Below are positions 40,867 through 50,327 of a DNA stretch of 64,000 nucleotides, one piece after another; the first letter of the stretch is position 1; each line of letters opens with the position of its first letter. This DNA comes from JANQRZ01 sp965214485 (GTDB taxonomy: Bacteria > Bacteroidota > Rhodothermia > Rhodothermales > JANQRZ01). The stretch covers positions 62,001 to 126,000 of the forward strand of contig CBDCBW010000012.1 in NCBI GenBank assembly GCA_965214485.1, given 5' to 3'. The notes beneath the pieces are model-generated. The model ran no database searches. It was not told the DNA's origin and worked only from the letters and a program-made list of their open reading frames with translations. Both the position numbers and the translations under genes were made by a program.

Positions 40867-42060
40867 TCACAACCGGACCAGCCCGGCAGCCCGCTCGGCG
40901 CGGGCGCGGGTCTCGGCGGGGTCCTCCCCGGTGGCGGTGACGTGGCCCATCTTGCGCTTCGGACGCACGTCGGCCTTGCCGTAGAGGTGGACGCCGACGC
41001 CGGGGACGGTGAGCGCTTCGGCGAGGTCGGGCCGGGCCGGGCCCTCGCGCTCGCCGAGGACGTTGACCATCACGGCTGCGGGGACGCGCAGGCCGGGGCT
41101 GCCGAGGGGCCAGCCCAGCGCGGCGCGGGCGTGGTTCTCGAACTGCGACGTGTGGCAGGCTTCGATCGAGTAGTGCCCCGTGTTGTGCGGGCGCGGCGCG
41201 AGCTCGTTGACGAGGATCTCGCCCGACGGGGTCTCGAACAGCTCGACCGCCGTGATCCCGACCCCGCCCACCGCCTCGACCGCCGCGAGGCCGACGCGCC
41301 GCGCCTCCTCGGCCGTGGCCTCCGAGATGTCCGCCGGGACGACGACGGCGTGGCAGCGGTGGTCGCGCTGCTCGGTGTAGGCGACGGGGTAGGTGACGTG
41401 CGAGCCGTCCGGGTGCCGCGCCACGAGGACCGTCAGCTCCTGCCTGAAGCGGACGAAGGCTTCGACGAGCAAGCCGTCGTCGCTCGCGAGGTCGGGCCAC
41501 GCGGCGCGGAGGTCGTCCGGCGCGCGGGCCGTGGCGTTGCCGTAGCCGTCGTACGAGTGCGTGTACTGCTTGAGCACGACGGGGTAGCCGAAGCGCTCGG
41601 CGGCGGCGAGCGCGTCATCGAGGGTGGGACAGAGTGCGAAGCCGGGGAGGGGGAGGCCGGCGTCGGCGAGGGTCCGGTTCTGGCGGCCTTTGTGGCGGAC
41701 GAGGCGGAGCGTCTCCGGGCGCGGCCACAGGGCGACCTCGGGCGCGGCCTCGGCGAGGAGGTCCGCCGGGGCCCACTCGCTTTCTACCGTTATTGCAGAA
41801 CAAAAAGAAGCCCAGGCGCGCAGCACCCCCGCATCGGTCCAGTCCGCCACCGTCACCGCGCCCAGCCCCTCGACGGCGGGGGCCGGCTTCGGGACGAGGA
41901 AGCGGACGCGCACGCCGAGCGGGATCGCCGCCAGCGCCGTCATCCGCCCGAGCTGCCCGCCGCCGAGGATGCCGAGGACGGCGGGGCCGGTGGACGGTGG
42001 ACGGGGAGACGGTGAGACGGTGGATCGAGCGCCCGTTTGATTTGAGGTAGCCTTCAACAC
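40867..42060 (-). CDS. purK: N5-carboxyaminoimidazole ribonucleotide synthase PurK
   Basis: A 397-residue ATP-grasp enzyme that carboxylates AIR with ATP and bicarbonate. Conserved parts are LGILGGGQLGRMTALAA, the ATP-grasp segments VVLKQYTHSYDGYGNATAR and DDGLLVEAFVRFRQEL, and the metal-binding region VNELAPRPHNTGHYSIEAC. It has a Ser/Pro-rich N-terminal leader of about 25 residues before the core, so a later start is possible. Forms purKE. Confidence 0.95.
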   Translation of the reverse strand: MLKATSNQTGARSTVSPSPRPPSTGPAVLGILGGGQLGRMTALAAIPLGVRVRFLVPKPAPAVEGLGAVTVADWTDAGVLRAWASFCSAITVESEWAPADLLAEAAPEVALWPRPETLRLVRHKGRQNRTLADAGLPLPGFALCPTLDDALAAAERFGYPVVLKQYTHSYDGYGNATARAPDDLRAAWPDLASDDGLLVEAFVRFRQELTVLVARHPDGSHVTYPVAYTEQRDHRCHAVVVPADISEATAEEARRVGLAAVEAVGGVGITAVELFETPSGEILVNELAPRPHNTGHYSIEACHTSQFENHARAALGWPLGSPGLRVPAAVMVNVLGEREGPARPDLAEALTVPGVGVHLYGKADVRPKRKMGHVTATGEDPAETRARAERAAGLVRL

Positions 42061-42110
42061 GATGTGCGCTGGGTTGTCAACGAATGGGTAGCTCCCGCGC
42101 CTTATAAAAA

Positions 42111-42136
42111 GTCATCCCCGCGCAGGCGGGGACGAC
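42111..42136. repeat. Half-element of family A hairpin
   Basis: GTCATCCCCGCGCAGGCGGG followed by GACGAC: one stem of the family A repeat, alone in the purK/ftsK gap. Confidence 0.6.
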
Positions 42137-42179
42137 TAGCACATGTTTTCCTGCCGTCTGCCCTCCATCCTCCATCTCG

Positions 42180-44687
42180 CTATTCTCCGTCCTCAAGCTC
42201 TTCCTCCTCGCCGTGGAGCAGCGCCTCGAGCGCCTCCTGGTCGCCGACGAGCACGTCGCGCGCCTTCGACCCCTCGAACGGGCCGACGATGCCGGCGTCC
42301 TCGAGCTGGTCCACGATGCGGGCGGCGCGGGTGTAGCCCACCGATAGCTTGCGCTGAAGCAGCGACACCGAGCCCTGCTGGCTGCGGACGATGACTTTGG
42401 CGGCGTCCTCGAAGAGGTCGTCGCGGTCCTCCTCGCTCGTCGGGCCGAGCACGCTGTCGCTCTCGGTTTCGAGCGGCGGCAGGAGGTACGGCCCCGCGCC
42501 CTTCTGCCCGCCGATGTGCGTCACGACGCGCTCGATCTCGGTGTTCGAGACGAACGGGCCTTGCAGGCGCTCCATCCGGCTGCCGTTCATGTAGAGCAGG
42601 TCGCCGTTGCCGACGAGCTGCTGCGCGCCGCCGGTGTCGAGGATGGTCCGGCTGTCGATCTTCGACGAGGTCTGGAAGGCGATGCGGCTGGGGAAGTTGG
42701 CCTTGATGAGGCCCGTGATGACGTCGACGCTCGGGCGCTGCGTGGCGAGGACGAGGTGGATGCCGACGGCCCGCGCCATCTGCGCGAGGCGCGCAATCGG
42801 CGGCTCGACCTCCTTGCCGCTCGTCATCATCAGGTCGGCGAGCTCGTCGATGATGACGACGAGGTAGGGGAGGTGGCGGTGGCCCTCGCCCTCGTCGAGC
42901 ACGCCGGTCTGCACCTTGGCGTTGTACTCTTTGATGCCGCGCACGCCGGCCTCGGCGAGGAGGTCGTAGCGGTCCTCCATCTCGCGCTCGCAACTCTTGA
43001 GCACGCCCGCGGCCTGGGTGAAGTCGGTGATGATCGGGTCTTCCGCGTCCTCGGGCAGCGCGAGGAAGTGGTCGAGCAAGACCTGGTACGGCCCGAGCTC
43101 GATCTTCTTCGGGTCGATCATCACGAACTTGAGGTCCGCCGGGTGGCACGCGTAGAGCAGCCCGACGACGAGGCCGTTCAGCCCGACCGACTTGCCCGCG
43201 CCGGTCGCGCCGGCGATCAGCAGGTGCGGCATCCGGGCGAGGTCCTCGATGCTCACTTCGCCCTGGATGTTCTTGCCGAGGGCGACCGGCAGGTCCATCT
43301 TCGCGTCGGTGAAGCGCGCGGTCCCGAGGACGCTGCGGAGGCGGACGAGCTCGCGCTGCCGGTTCGGGATCTCGACCCCGATGGCGGACTTGCCGGGGAT
43401 CGGAGCCAGGATGCGGATGCCGGGGGCGGCCATCGCCATCGCGAGGTCGTCTTCGAGCGCGGTGATGCGGCTGATCCGCACGCCCGGTGCCGGCGTCAGC
43501 TCGTAGCGCGTCACGGTCGGCCCGACGACGGCGTTGATCTCGGTGATCTCGACCTTGTAGGTCTCGAGCTTGTCGAGGAGCACGCGCTTGTTCTCCTCGA
43601 TCTCGGCGTAGTCCACGCCCGCGGTGGCGTCCGGCTCGTCGAGCAGGTCGATGGGCGGGAAGTCGTAGGGCAGCGTCGCCGCCTCCGGCCGCTCGTGGAG
43701 CGCGTCGAGGTCGCCTTTCGCCTCCTCGACCGGCCCCTGCACGTTGAGCGTCGGCTCAGCTCTGGGGGTCAGAGGTCTGGGGTTTGAGGCTTGAGGTTTG
43801 GGCGGCGGCGCAACCGGCGGCGCAACCGGCGGCGGCGTCTCGGCGACCGGCGCGACCGGCACCGGCGCTCTCCGCTCGTCCGATCGTCCACTCCTCCGCT
43901 CGTCCGCTCCCGTCTTCTTCCGCTCTTTCGCCTGCTTCAGCTTCTCCCGCTGCCTCGCCTCGCGCGCCTTCCGCCGCTCGGCGGCCCGCGACGCACGGGC
44001 TTCCTTCCGGCGGGCGCTCGCGGCGCGGGCCTCGGTCCACGTCTCCTTCGCCCGGCCCCGCAGCGAGGTCACCGACGCCTCGGCCCGGTCGAGCGTGAGC
44101 TGAATGTCGCGGTCGATGAGGAGCAACAGCGCGACGAGGGCCGCGACGATGAGGAGGACGAACGAGCCCGTCGCCCCGACGAGCTGCGTCATCCAGCCCG
44201 CGACGCCCAAGCCGACGTCGCCGCTCCACAGCGCGAGCGTGGTGCCGGGTCCGTCGGCGAACCAGCCGAAGAAGGTCGAGGCGAGGAGGGTGACGACGAC
44301 CGCGAGGGCGCTGAGGACGGGGAGGAAAACGGTCTCGCGGCGGCGGAAGAAAACGTAGCCCCACGCGCCGAGGAGCCCCGTGAGGAGGACGATGGGGTAG
44401 CCGAGAAAGCGCGGGATCAGCCCATAGGCCAGCGTCGCGCCGACCAGGCCGAGGGCGTTGTCGGTCGAGGCCCCTCCCGGGTTGAGGGCGTCGCGCCACC
44501 CCGCGCGGGCGAGCGCGTCGTCGGCCGGGCTGTAGGTGACGAGCGCGAGCGCGAGCAGGAGCGCGAGCGCCATCAGCACGAGCCCGAAGACCTCCTTCTT
44601 GCGCTGCGACGAGACGAGCGCGGCGTCGCGCTTCTTGGCCGCGCTACGGTTCTTCTTGGGTCTGGAGCGAGTCGAGGATCGGCTCAC
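42180..44687 (-). CDS. ftsK: DNA translocase FtsK
   Basis: An 835-residue septal motor that pumps chromosomal DNA and activates XerCD at dif. The N-terminus is basic, followed by about four transmembrane helices (EVFGLVLMALALLLALALVT, YPIVLLTGLLGAWGYVFF). A charged linker follows (about residues 225-310). The alpha/beta motor carries the Walker A LIAGATGAGKSVGLNG and Walker B VVIIDELADLM. The C-terminal gamma winged helix (QQGSVSLLQRKLSVGYTRAA) binds KOPS. Length and order fit the SpoIIIE/FtsK family. The linker is Pro/Ala-rich. Confidence 0.96.
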   Translation of the reverse strand: MSRSSTRSRPKKNRSAAKKRDAALVSSQRKKEVFGLVLMALALLLALALVTYSPADDALARAGWRDALNPGGASTDNALGLVGATLAYGLIPRFLGYPIVLLTGLLGAWGYVFFRRRETVFLPVLSALAVVVTLLASTFFGWFADGPGTTLALWSGDVGLGVAGWMTQLVGATGSFVLLIVAALVALLLLIDRDIQLTLDRAEASVTSLRGRAKETWTEARAASARRKEARASRAAERRKAREARQREKLKQAKERKKTGADERRSGRSDERRAPVPVAPVAETPPPVAPPVAPPPKPQASNPRPLTPRAEPTLNVQGPVEEAKGDLDALHERPEAATLPYDFPPIDLLDEPDATAGVDYAEIEENKRVLLDKLETYKVEITEINAVVGPTVTRYELTPAPGVRISRITALEDDLAMAMAAPGIRILAPIPGKSAIGVEIPNRQRELVRLRSVLGTARFTDAKMDLPVALGKNIQGEVSIEDLARMPHLLIAGATGAGKSVGLNGLVVGLLYACHPADLKFVMIDPKKIELGPYQVLLDHFLALPEDAEDPIITDFTQAAGVLKSCEREMEDRYDLLAEAGVRGIKEYNAKVQTGVLDEGEGHRHLPYLVVIIDELADLMMTSGKEVEPPIARLAQMARAVGIHLVLATQRPSVDVITGLIKANFPSRIAFQTSSKIDSRTILDTGGAQQLVGNGDLLYMNGSRMERLQGPFVSNTEIERVVTHIGGQKGAGPYLLPPLETESDSVLGPTSEEDRDDLFEDAAKVIVRSQQGSVSLLQRKLSVGYTRAARIVDQLEDAGIVGPFEGSKARDVLVGDQEALEALLHGEEEELEDGE

Positions 44688-44762
44688 GGGCGTCGGTCGA
44701 TCCGGTGGGCGGGGCGCGGATGCTGGAATATACCGGGGATGCGCCAGGGTGTGGGCCAGGGG

Positions 44763-46049
44763 CTACGCGCTTCGTCCCCCGGAGCGGTAGACCCGCTCGG
44801 TCGCGGCGACGGCACGGGCGATGCCGTCCTCCTGCCGGATCGCTTCGCCGAGCGTCTGGGCCCGCTGCCGGATGAGCGGGTCGGCCGTCACCTCGCGCAG
44901 CGCGGCGGCCAGCTTCTCGGCGCTCAGGTCCTTCTGCGGGATCGGGGCGCTGCCCACGCCCAGAGCGTGCACGCGCCCGCCCCAGAACGGCTGGTCGCCG
45001 AAAAACGGGCAGATGACCGTTGGGCAGCCGGCCCTCAGCCCGGCAGCGGTCGTCCCCGCCCCGCCGTGGTGAACGACGGCTGCGACGCGAGGGAAGAGCC
45101 AGTCGTGCGGCACCCGGTCGAGAGCGAACACCGTGTCCGGGAGGTCGCTCGGTGCCAGCCCGCCCCAGCCCGTCGCCAGCACCCCGCGCAGCCCGACTTG
45201 TTGCAATGCCTCAACTACGATCTGCGTCGTCCGCTCCGGGTCGCGCCCCGCCATGCTGCCGAAGCCGACGTAGACCGGCGGTTCGCCCTCGTCCAGAAAC
45301 GCCGCCAGCGTGGGCGGTGGTGTCCACTCCTCATCCCAGTCCAGAAACCACGTTCCGGTGACGACCGCGCTGCTCGGCCAGTCGGCAGGGCGGGGGACGA
45401 GATGGCGGCTGAACCCGTGGAGCACGGGGATCGGCGTGCCGTCGCTCCGGCGCAGAAGCCCCGTCCGGTGCGGAGGCAGGCCGTGCGCCGACCGCCACTC
45501 GGCGACGTATTTCTTCGCTATGCGCGCGGCGATGCCCTGGACGATCCGGTACGTCAGCCGGTTGTAGGCACTGCCGAGGGGCCACCGGGGGAACCCCAGC
45601 GAGGGGAACGCCGCCGTCGGGACGAACTGCGCGAACAGCATCGCGAGCGCTGCCGGGACGCCGAGCTTCTCGGCGTAGTGCGGCGCGCCGAACATCTTCG
45701 AGTTGTAGACGATGAGGTCAGGGCCGACGGCCTGGGCTGCCGCCCACCCGTCGCGCACGAGCCCCCGCTGGATCTCGCCCGAGCGCCGGAGCAACCGGAC
45801 GGCTGTCTTGACCCCAGAGACCAAACTGCCCATGTCTTCGAGCGCGCCGCGCCCGACGCTCGACTCCATCAGGCCGAGGAGGTCGTTGCTCAAGTGCGCG
45901 TAGCCCAATTTGTGCTCCGTGACGAAGCCCTCGAACCGGGCGTGCGTGCAGATCGTGACGGCGTGCCCGGCCTCGACCAGCCCTTGGCCGAGCGCGACGT
46001 ACGGCTGCACGTCGCCGCGCGATCCAGCGGTGGTGATCAGAATGCGCAT
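44763..46049 (-). CDS. UGT/sterol-glucosyltransferase-like glycosyltransferase
   Basis: A 428-residue GT-B enzyme of the GT1/GT28-like group. The start MRILITTAGSRGDVQPYVAL is the hallmark of sterol or macrolide-type glycosyltransferases. The C-terminal donor-binding motif AVVHHGGAGTTAAGLRAGCP and FGDQPFWGGRV bind a nucleotide sugar, and PVYVGFGSMAGRDPE precedes them. Acceptor unknown; a lipid or carotenoid acceptor is plausible by analogy only. Stand-alone, 75 bp upstream of ftsK on the same strand. Confidence 0.85.
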   Translation of the reverse strand: MRILITTAGSRGDVQPYVALGQGLVEAGHAVTICTHARFEGFVTEHKLGYAHLSNDLLGLMESSVGRGALEDMGSLVSGVKTAVRLLRRSGEIQRGLVRDGWAAAQAVGPDLIVYNSKMFGAPHYAEKLGVPAALAMLFAQFVPTAAFPSLGFPRWPLGSAYNRLTYRIVQGIAARIAKKYVAEWRSAHGLPPHRTGLLRRSDGTPIPVLHGFSRHLVPRPADWPSSAVVTGTWFLDWDEEWTPPPTLAAFLDEGEPPVYVGFGSMAGRDPERTTQIVVEALQQVGLRGVLATGWGGLAPSDLPDTVFALDRVPHDWLFPRVAAVVHHGGAGTTAAGLRAGCPTVICPFFGDQPFWGGRVHALGVGSAPIPQKDLSAEKLAAALREVTADPLIRQRAQTLGEAIRQEDGIARAVAATERVYRSGGRSA

Positions 46050-46064
46050 GGGATTACCCGGTGC

Positions 46065-47258
46065 CTACCGGCACTCATCCCGGACGACCACGCCGTCCGC
46101 GATGACGGTACAGACGTGCGAGGTGTACTCGAACGGGTCGCCGTCGAACAGGACGAGGTCGGCGTCCTTCCCTGGCGCGAGGGAGCCGACGCGGTCGTCG
46201 ACGCCCAGGATGCGGGCGGCGTCGATCGTGATCGTCTCCAGCGCGCCCTCCGTGCCCAGCCCATTCGCCGCCGCCACCGCCGCCTCGAACAGGACGACGC
46301 GGGTTTTGGGGACGTAGGACTCGTACCCGCTCTGGATCGCCACCGTGATGCCGGCGTCGCGGAGCGTCTTGGCTGTCTCGAAGCTCGCGTTCTCGGCGTC
46401 GCCGTTCGGGCGGATCATCGTCGGGTGGAGGACGACCGGGATGCGGGCGTCGCTGAGCTGGTCGGCGACGAGGTAGGCCTCGGCCCCGCCGTCGAGCACC
46501 ATCCGCAGGCCGAACTCCTGCGCGAGGCGGAGGGCGGTGAGAATGTCGTGGGCGCGGTGGGCGGTGACGAGCGCGGCGGCCTCGCCCGAGAGCACGCGCC
46601 CCAACGCCTCGTTGCGGAGGTCGCGGCTCGGGCGTTCCTCCTCGTCCTCGCTCGCCATGTTCTCGGCGTAGCGCTGCGCTCCGATCAGCGCCTCGCGCAG
46701 CATGGCGATCTCTTTCGAGCGCGTCCCCGGCGACTCGAAGTTGCGCCGGATGCCGGAGCCGAGCACGAACACCACCATCGGTGCTTCCTCGACCAAGCCC
46801 TCGTCCACCGTCTCGGCCGCCGTCTTGAAAATCGCCGTCTGCCCGGCCACCGGCGCGCCCGGCGACGGCGCGACGTGGGCCGTCGTCACCCCGAACGAGA
46901 GCACCCAATCGACGAGGGCCTCGGTCGGGTCGTAGGCGTCGATGGCGCGCAGCTCGGGCTGGATCGGGGCGGAGGTGTCGAGGTGGTCCTGGTCTCCAGG
47001 CTGGTTCAGAATCCCCGACAGCCCGACCGTCGCCCGCGCATCCACGAGTCCCGGCGTCACGACGGCGGCGTCGAGCACGCGGTAGCCGTCGGGCACGTCG
47101 CGGTCCGGGCCGACATACTCGATGGTCCCGTCCGCGCCCGTGAGCACGACACCGTTCTGGATCGGGGTGCCTTCCATCGTGTAGACGAGGTCGCCGCGCA
47201 CGGCGAGTTGCGCGTGGGCCGTCGGGGCGAGAAGCAGAAGGAGGAAGAGCGGGCGCAT
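46065..47258 (-). CDS. Secreted amidohydrolase-like protein lacking the HxH metal motif
   Basis: A 397-residue exported protein with a signal peptide (MRPLFLLLLLAPTAHA). The fold is that of imidazolonepropionase-like amidohydrolases (VVLTGADGTIEYVGPDRDVP near the start; GSLAPGKDADLVLFDGDPFE at the end). The first metal-binding motif, normally PGLIDxHxH, reads PGLVDARATVGL here, so both His are gone. A histidine remains in LVTAHRAHDILTALRL. It may be inactive or regulatory, or may pair with the intact paralogue next door. Gene order: the paralogue at 47400-48656 lies 141 bp upstream on the same strand. Confidence 0.85.
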   Translation of the reverse strand: MRPLFLLLLLAPTAHAQLAVRGDLVYTMEGTPIQNGVVLTGADGTIEYVGPDRDVPDGYRVLDAAVVTPGLVDARATVGLSGILNQPGDQDHLDTSAPIQPELRAIDAYDPTEALVDWVLSFGVTTAHVAPSPGAPVAGQTAIFKTAAETVDEGLVEEAPMVVFVLGSGIRRNFESPGTRSKEIAMLREALIGAQRYAENMASEDEEERPSRDLRNEALGRVLSGEAAALVTAHRAHDILTALRLAQEFGLRMVLDGGAEAYLVADQLSDARIPVVLHPTMIRPNGDAENASFETAKTLRDAGITVAIQSGYESYVPKTRVVLFEAAVAAANGLGTEGALETITIDAARILGVDDRVGSLAPGKDADLVLFDGDPFEYTSHVCTVIADGVVVRDECR

Positions 47259-47285
47259 GGGGGAGAGGGTGGAGGTGGAGGGGGC

Positions 47286-47401
47286 GACCCCCCGCTGCTC
47301 GCGCCACCGCGTTGCTCGGGGCGCGAGAAGCGGTCCCCCTCGCCGAGGGGGACCGTCCGGCGCAGCGGGGAGCGCAGCGACCGCGAGACGGACAGGGGGT
47401 C
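47286..47401. repeat. Palindromic element, family C copy 4
   Basis: 116-bp element filling the gap between the two amidohydrolase genes. The left end is GACCCCCC, the core GTCCCCCTCG-C-CGAGGGGGAC, then CGTCCGGCGCAGCGGGGAGC, and the right end GGGGGTC. Its last bases coincide with the stop codon of the intact amidohydrolase gene. Confidence 0.8.
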
Positions 47402-48656
47402 AGTGCTCGCCGTGGCCGGCGCCGCTGCGGTAGACCTGGTAGCCGCCGGTGGCGTAGGCGCGGTCCTCCGGGTCGTTGCGGTCGAAGACCTTGACGCCGT
47501 CGAGGTAGGTCTGCTCGACGAGCGTGTAGGTCGAGAGCGGGTCGCCGGAGAGGACGACGAAGTCGGCGTCCTTGCCCGGTTCGAGCGAGCCGACCTGCCC
47601 GTCGAGCCCGAGCATCCGCGCGCCGGCGAGCGTGACGGATTCGAGCGCGGCGGCGCGGCTCATCCCGGCGCGCACGCCGAGCGCGGCCGAGCGCAGGAAG
47701 AGGCGGCTGTCGGTGATGTAATCGTCGGTGTGGTAGGCGACGTCGACGCCCGCCGCTTCGAGCACGGCCCCGGTCGTGAGGTAGAGCTCGTCGGCCTCGA
47801 TTTTGCCGCCGGGCGAGTCGAGCACGATGATCGATGCCGGGGCACCGGCCGCGGCGATCTCGCCGGCGACCTTCCAGCCTTCGGAAACGTGGTGCAGGAC
47901 CGGCGTGAAGCCGAACTCGTCGCCGAGGCGGAGCGCCGTCAGGATGTCGTGCGAGCGGTGGGTGTGGAAGTGGACGATCCGCCGCCCGTCGAGGACTTCG
48001 AGGAGGGCCTCCATCTCGAGGTCGAGGTCGGGTGCCTCGTCGCGCTCTTTCTGCTCGCGGTACTGCTGCGCCTTGAGGAAGAGCTGGCGGACGAGCGCGG
48101 CGCTCTTGGCGCGCGTGCCGGGGAAGGGGTCGGGGTGGTCGCGGATCGAGTTGGTGCCGTTGGCCATCTTCATTCCGCCGCAGATGCCCCCCGTGTCGTC
48201 GCAGAACAGCATCTCGTCGATGGCGAGCGCGGGGCGCGGCTTGAGGTAGACCGTCTGCCCGCTCATCAGGTGGCCCGAGCCGGGCATGACGTTCATCGTC
48301 GTGATGCCGCCGGCGCGGGCGCGCCAGAAGCTGTCGCTCGACGGGTCGACGGCGTCGAGGATGCGGACCGCCGGGTGGAGCGCGGAGGAGCCGTCGCCGC
48401 CGTCGCCCTCGCCGACGTGCGAGTGGGTGTCGACGAGCCCGGGCATGATCACCTTGCCCGCGAGGTCCACCTGCCGGGTGCCGGGGCTGAGGTTCGCGCG
48501 GACCGGCCCGACCTCGACGACTTTCCCCTCCTCGACGATCAGCATCCCGTCCTCCACCGGCGGCCCGGCGACGGGGTAAATCGTCGCGCCGACGTAGGCC
48601 GTCGGTTGGGCGAGGGCGGGCGCGGCGAGCAGGGCAGCGAGGAGGGCGAGGCGCAT
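47400..48656 (-). CDS. Secreted amidohydrolase (imidazolonepropionase-like), intact
   Basis: A 418-residue exported protein, started at the ATG 48654-48656 (MRLALLAALLAAPALA signal, then Q). The metal-binding HxH is present in IMPGLVDTHSHVGEGDG. HFHTHRSHDILTALRL, VLHHVSEGWKVAG and DVAYHTDDYITDSRLF carry further candidate metal ligands. The C-terminus has GSLEPGKDADFVVLSGDPLS. It probably hydrolyses a C-N bond in a peptide or cyclic amide in the periplasm; substrate unknown. It is the upstream member of a pair with the HxH-less paralogue at 46065-47258. Confidence 0.88.
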   Translation of the reverse strand: MRLALLAALLAAPALAQPTAYVGATIYPVAGPPVEDGMLIVEEGKVVEVGPVRANLSPGTRQVDLAGKVIMPGLVDTHSHVGEGDGGDGSSALHPAVRILDAVDPSSDSFWRARAGGITTMNVMPGSGHLMSGQTVYLKPRPALAIDEMLFCDDTGGICGGMKMANGTNSIRDHPDPFPGTRAKSAALVRQLFLKAQQYREQKERDEAPDLDLEMEALLEVLDGRRIVHFHTHRSHDILTALRLGDEFGFTPVLHHVSEGWKVAGEIAAAGAPASIIVLDSPGGKIEADELYLTTGAVLEAAGVDVAYHTDDYITDSRLFLRSAALGVRAGMSRAAALESVTLAGARMLGLDGQVGSLEPGKDADFVVLSGDPLSTYTLVEQTYLDGVKVFDRNDPEDRAYATGGYQVYRSGAGHGEH

Positions 48657-48728
48657 GGCGGTTAGGGTAATTGAAAAGGCGACAGGCGGAAGGTACAGGC
48701 TGCGCGGCCTCGGTGCCACCTGGAGTGT

Positions 48729-48924
48729 GTCACCCTGAGCGGAGTGAGCACAAGCGAACGAAGTCGAAGGGTCTGTCCGTCGAAGGGTCTGTCCGTCGAA
48801 GGGTCTGTCCGTCGAAGGGTCTGTCCGTCGAAGGGTCTGTCCGGGGAACGTCCCAGCAGACTGTTGGTGCCGTGCCCAAAGAGGCCCTTCGACTCCGGCC
48901 CTTCGGGCCTCCGCTCAGGATGAC
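48729..48924. repeat. Dispersed hairpin repeat, family B copy 2, with 16-bp tandem repeats
   Basis: The 447-bp gap upstream of gcvT holds this element. Ends are GTCACCCTGAGCGGAG and CCGCTCAGGATGAC. Inside, the unit TCGAAGGGTCTGTCCG is repeated about five times (48769-48850). A TTCGACTCCGGCCCTTCGGG arm follows. The rest of the gap, 48925-49103, shows no gene. Confidence 0.8.
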
Positions 48925-49103
48925 GAAAGAGACGACCTGCTGTTCTCTGCCTTTTGCTCCGCCTTCTGCCTTCCGCTCTTTACGTTCTGACGAACCGTTC
49001 CGTCCGGCCTTTCCCGATGCTATCCGGTCCTCCCCGATTGCGCCGCCCGAGCGGGAGGTGTACCTTACTCGACTCTGCTCTCCGCCACTTCTTTCCGGTC
49101 CGC

Positions 49104-50234
49104 ATGGAGCCTTCGGTACAGACCCTCCAACGCACCCCGCTCTACGAAACCCACTGCGCGCTCGGGGCGCGCATGATGCCCTTCGGCGGGTTCGAGATGC
49201 CCGTCCAGTATTCCGGCATCCTGGACGAGCACCGCGCCGTCCGCGAGGCCGCGGGCTTGTTCGACGTGTCGCACATGGGCGAGGTCCTCGTACAGGGCAC
49301 GGGGGCGCTGCCCTTCGTCCAGCACCTCGTCACGAACGACGCCGCCGCCCTCACCGACGGGCGGGCGATGTACACGGTGATGTGCAACCCCAACGGCGGC
49401 ACCGTGGACGACCTGCTCGTCTACCGAATGGGCGAGGCGTCGTACCTCCTCGTCATCAACGCCTCGAACATCGAGAAGGACGTGGCCCACCTGCGCGCCG
49501 TCCACGCCGGCGGCGACTTCGACTGCACGGTCGAGGACGTGTCGGAGACGATGGGCCTGCTCGCGCTGCAAGGCCCGAAGGCGTTCGACATCGTCGCCGA
49601 GGTGACGGACCTGCCGGTGGCGGACGTCGGCTATTACCACTTCATGCGGCCCGAGCCGGGCGCGTTCCTCGGGTGCGACAAGGTCATCCTCTCGCACACG
49701 GGCTACACGGGGGAGCGCGGGCTCGAGATCTACTGCGAGGCCGGGCAGACCGAGCACGTCTGGAACGCCCTCCTCAAGGCCGGCGAGAAGCACGGCCTGC
49801 TCCCGGCCGGCCTCGGCGCGCGCGACACGCTCCGGCTCGAGGCCGGCTACTGCCTCTACGGCCACGAGCTGACCGAGAAGACGACGCCGCTCGAGGCCGG
49901 GCTGGGCTGGGTCACGAAGCTCGGCAAGGAGCACTTCGTCGGGCGCGGCTCGCTGGCGGCGCAGAAGGAGCGGGGCGTCCCGCGCAGGCTGGTCGGGTTC
50001 GTCGTCGACGAGCGCGGGATCCCGCGCCAGGGCTACCCCATCACCGACCTCGACGGCAAGCCCGTCGGCGCGGTCACGAGCGGCTCGCAGTCGCCCCTGC
50101 TGGGCCAGGGCATCGGGCTGGGCTACGTCCCGAACGACGACACCTTCACGACGCCCGGCGCGGCCGTCGGCATCGCCGTGCGCGGGCGCATCCTCCCGGC
50201 GACCGTCACGAAACCTCCGTTTCACAAAAGCTGA
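49104..50234 (+). CDS. gcvT: Glycine cleavage system aminomethyltransferase (T protein)
   Basis: A 376-residue folate-dependent enzyme of the glycine cleavage complex that releases ammonia and forms methylene-THF. Start at ATG 49104 (MEPSVQTLQRTPLYETHCAL). GcvT signatures are PFGGFEMPVQYSGILDEHRA, FDVSHMGEVLVQG, MYTVMCNPNGGTVDDLLVYR, YTGERGLEIYCE and GARDTLRLEAGYCLYGHEL. No gcvH or gcvP is nearby, and no glycine riboswitch is visible in the upstream region, which is filled by repeats. Confidence 0.96.
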   Translation: MEPSVQTLQRTPLYETHCALGARMMPFGGFEMPVQYSGILDEHRAVREAAGLFDVSHMGEVLVQGTGALPFVQHLVTNDAAALTDGRAMYTVMCNPNGGTVDDLLVYRMGEASYLLVINASNIEKDVAHLRAVHAGGDFDCTVEDVSETMGLLALQGPKAFDIVAEVTDLPVADVGYYHFMRPEPGAFLGCDKVILSHTGYTGERGLEIYCEAGQTEHVWNALLKAGEKHGLLPAGLGARDTLRLEAGYCLYGHELTEKTTPLEAGLGWVTKLGKEHFVGRGSLAAQKERGVPRRLVGFVVDERGIPRQGYPITDLDGKPVGAVTSGSQSPLLGQGIGLGYVPNDDTFTTPGAAVGIAVRGRILPATVTKPPFHKS

Positions 50235-50327
50235 CCCCGCGGAGGCCGCCGCGCAGCGCGCGCTGACGCACCGCTGGCAGCGAGGCCCCGTACTATTCCG
50301 GCTCCCCCTTCTGACCTGGGCTCACGC

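Noticed and set aside
43791..48665. A 1624-residue plus-strand open frame across ftsK and the amidohydrolases
   Set aside because: It is antisense to well-supported genes, is Arg/Glu/Val-rich, has no motif and reflects the high GC content, which removes stop codons.
48769..48850. CRISPR array
   Set aside because: The 16-bp units are directly adjacent with no spacers, and no cas genes are present. The same applies to 11302-11400, 20740-20949 and 63246-63306.
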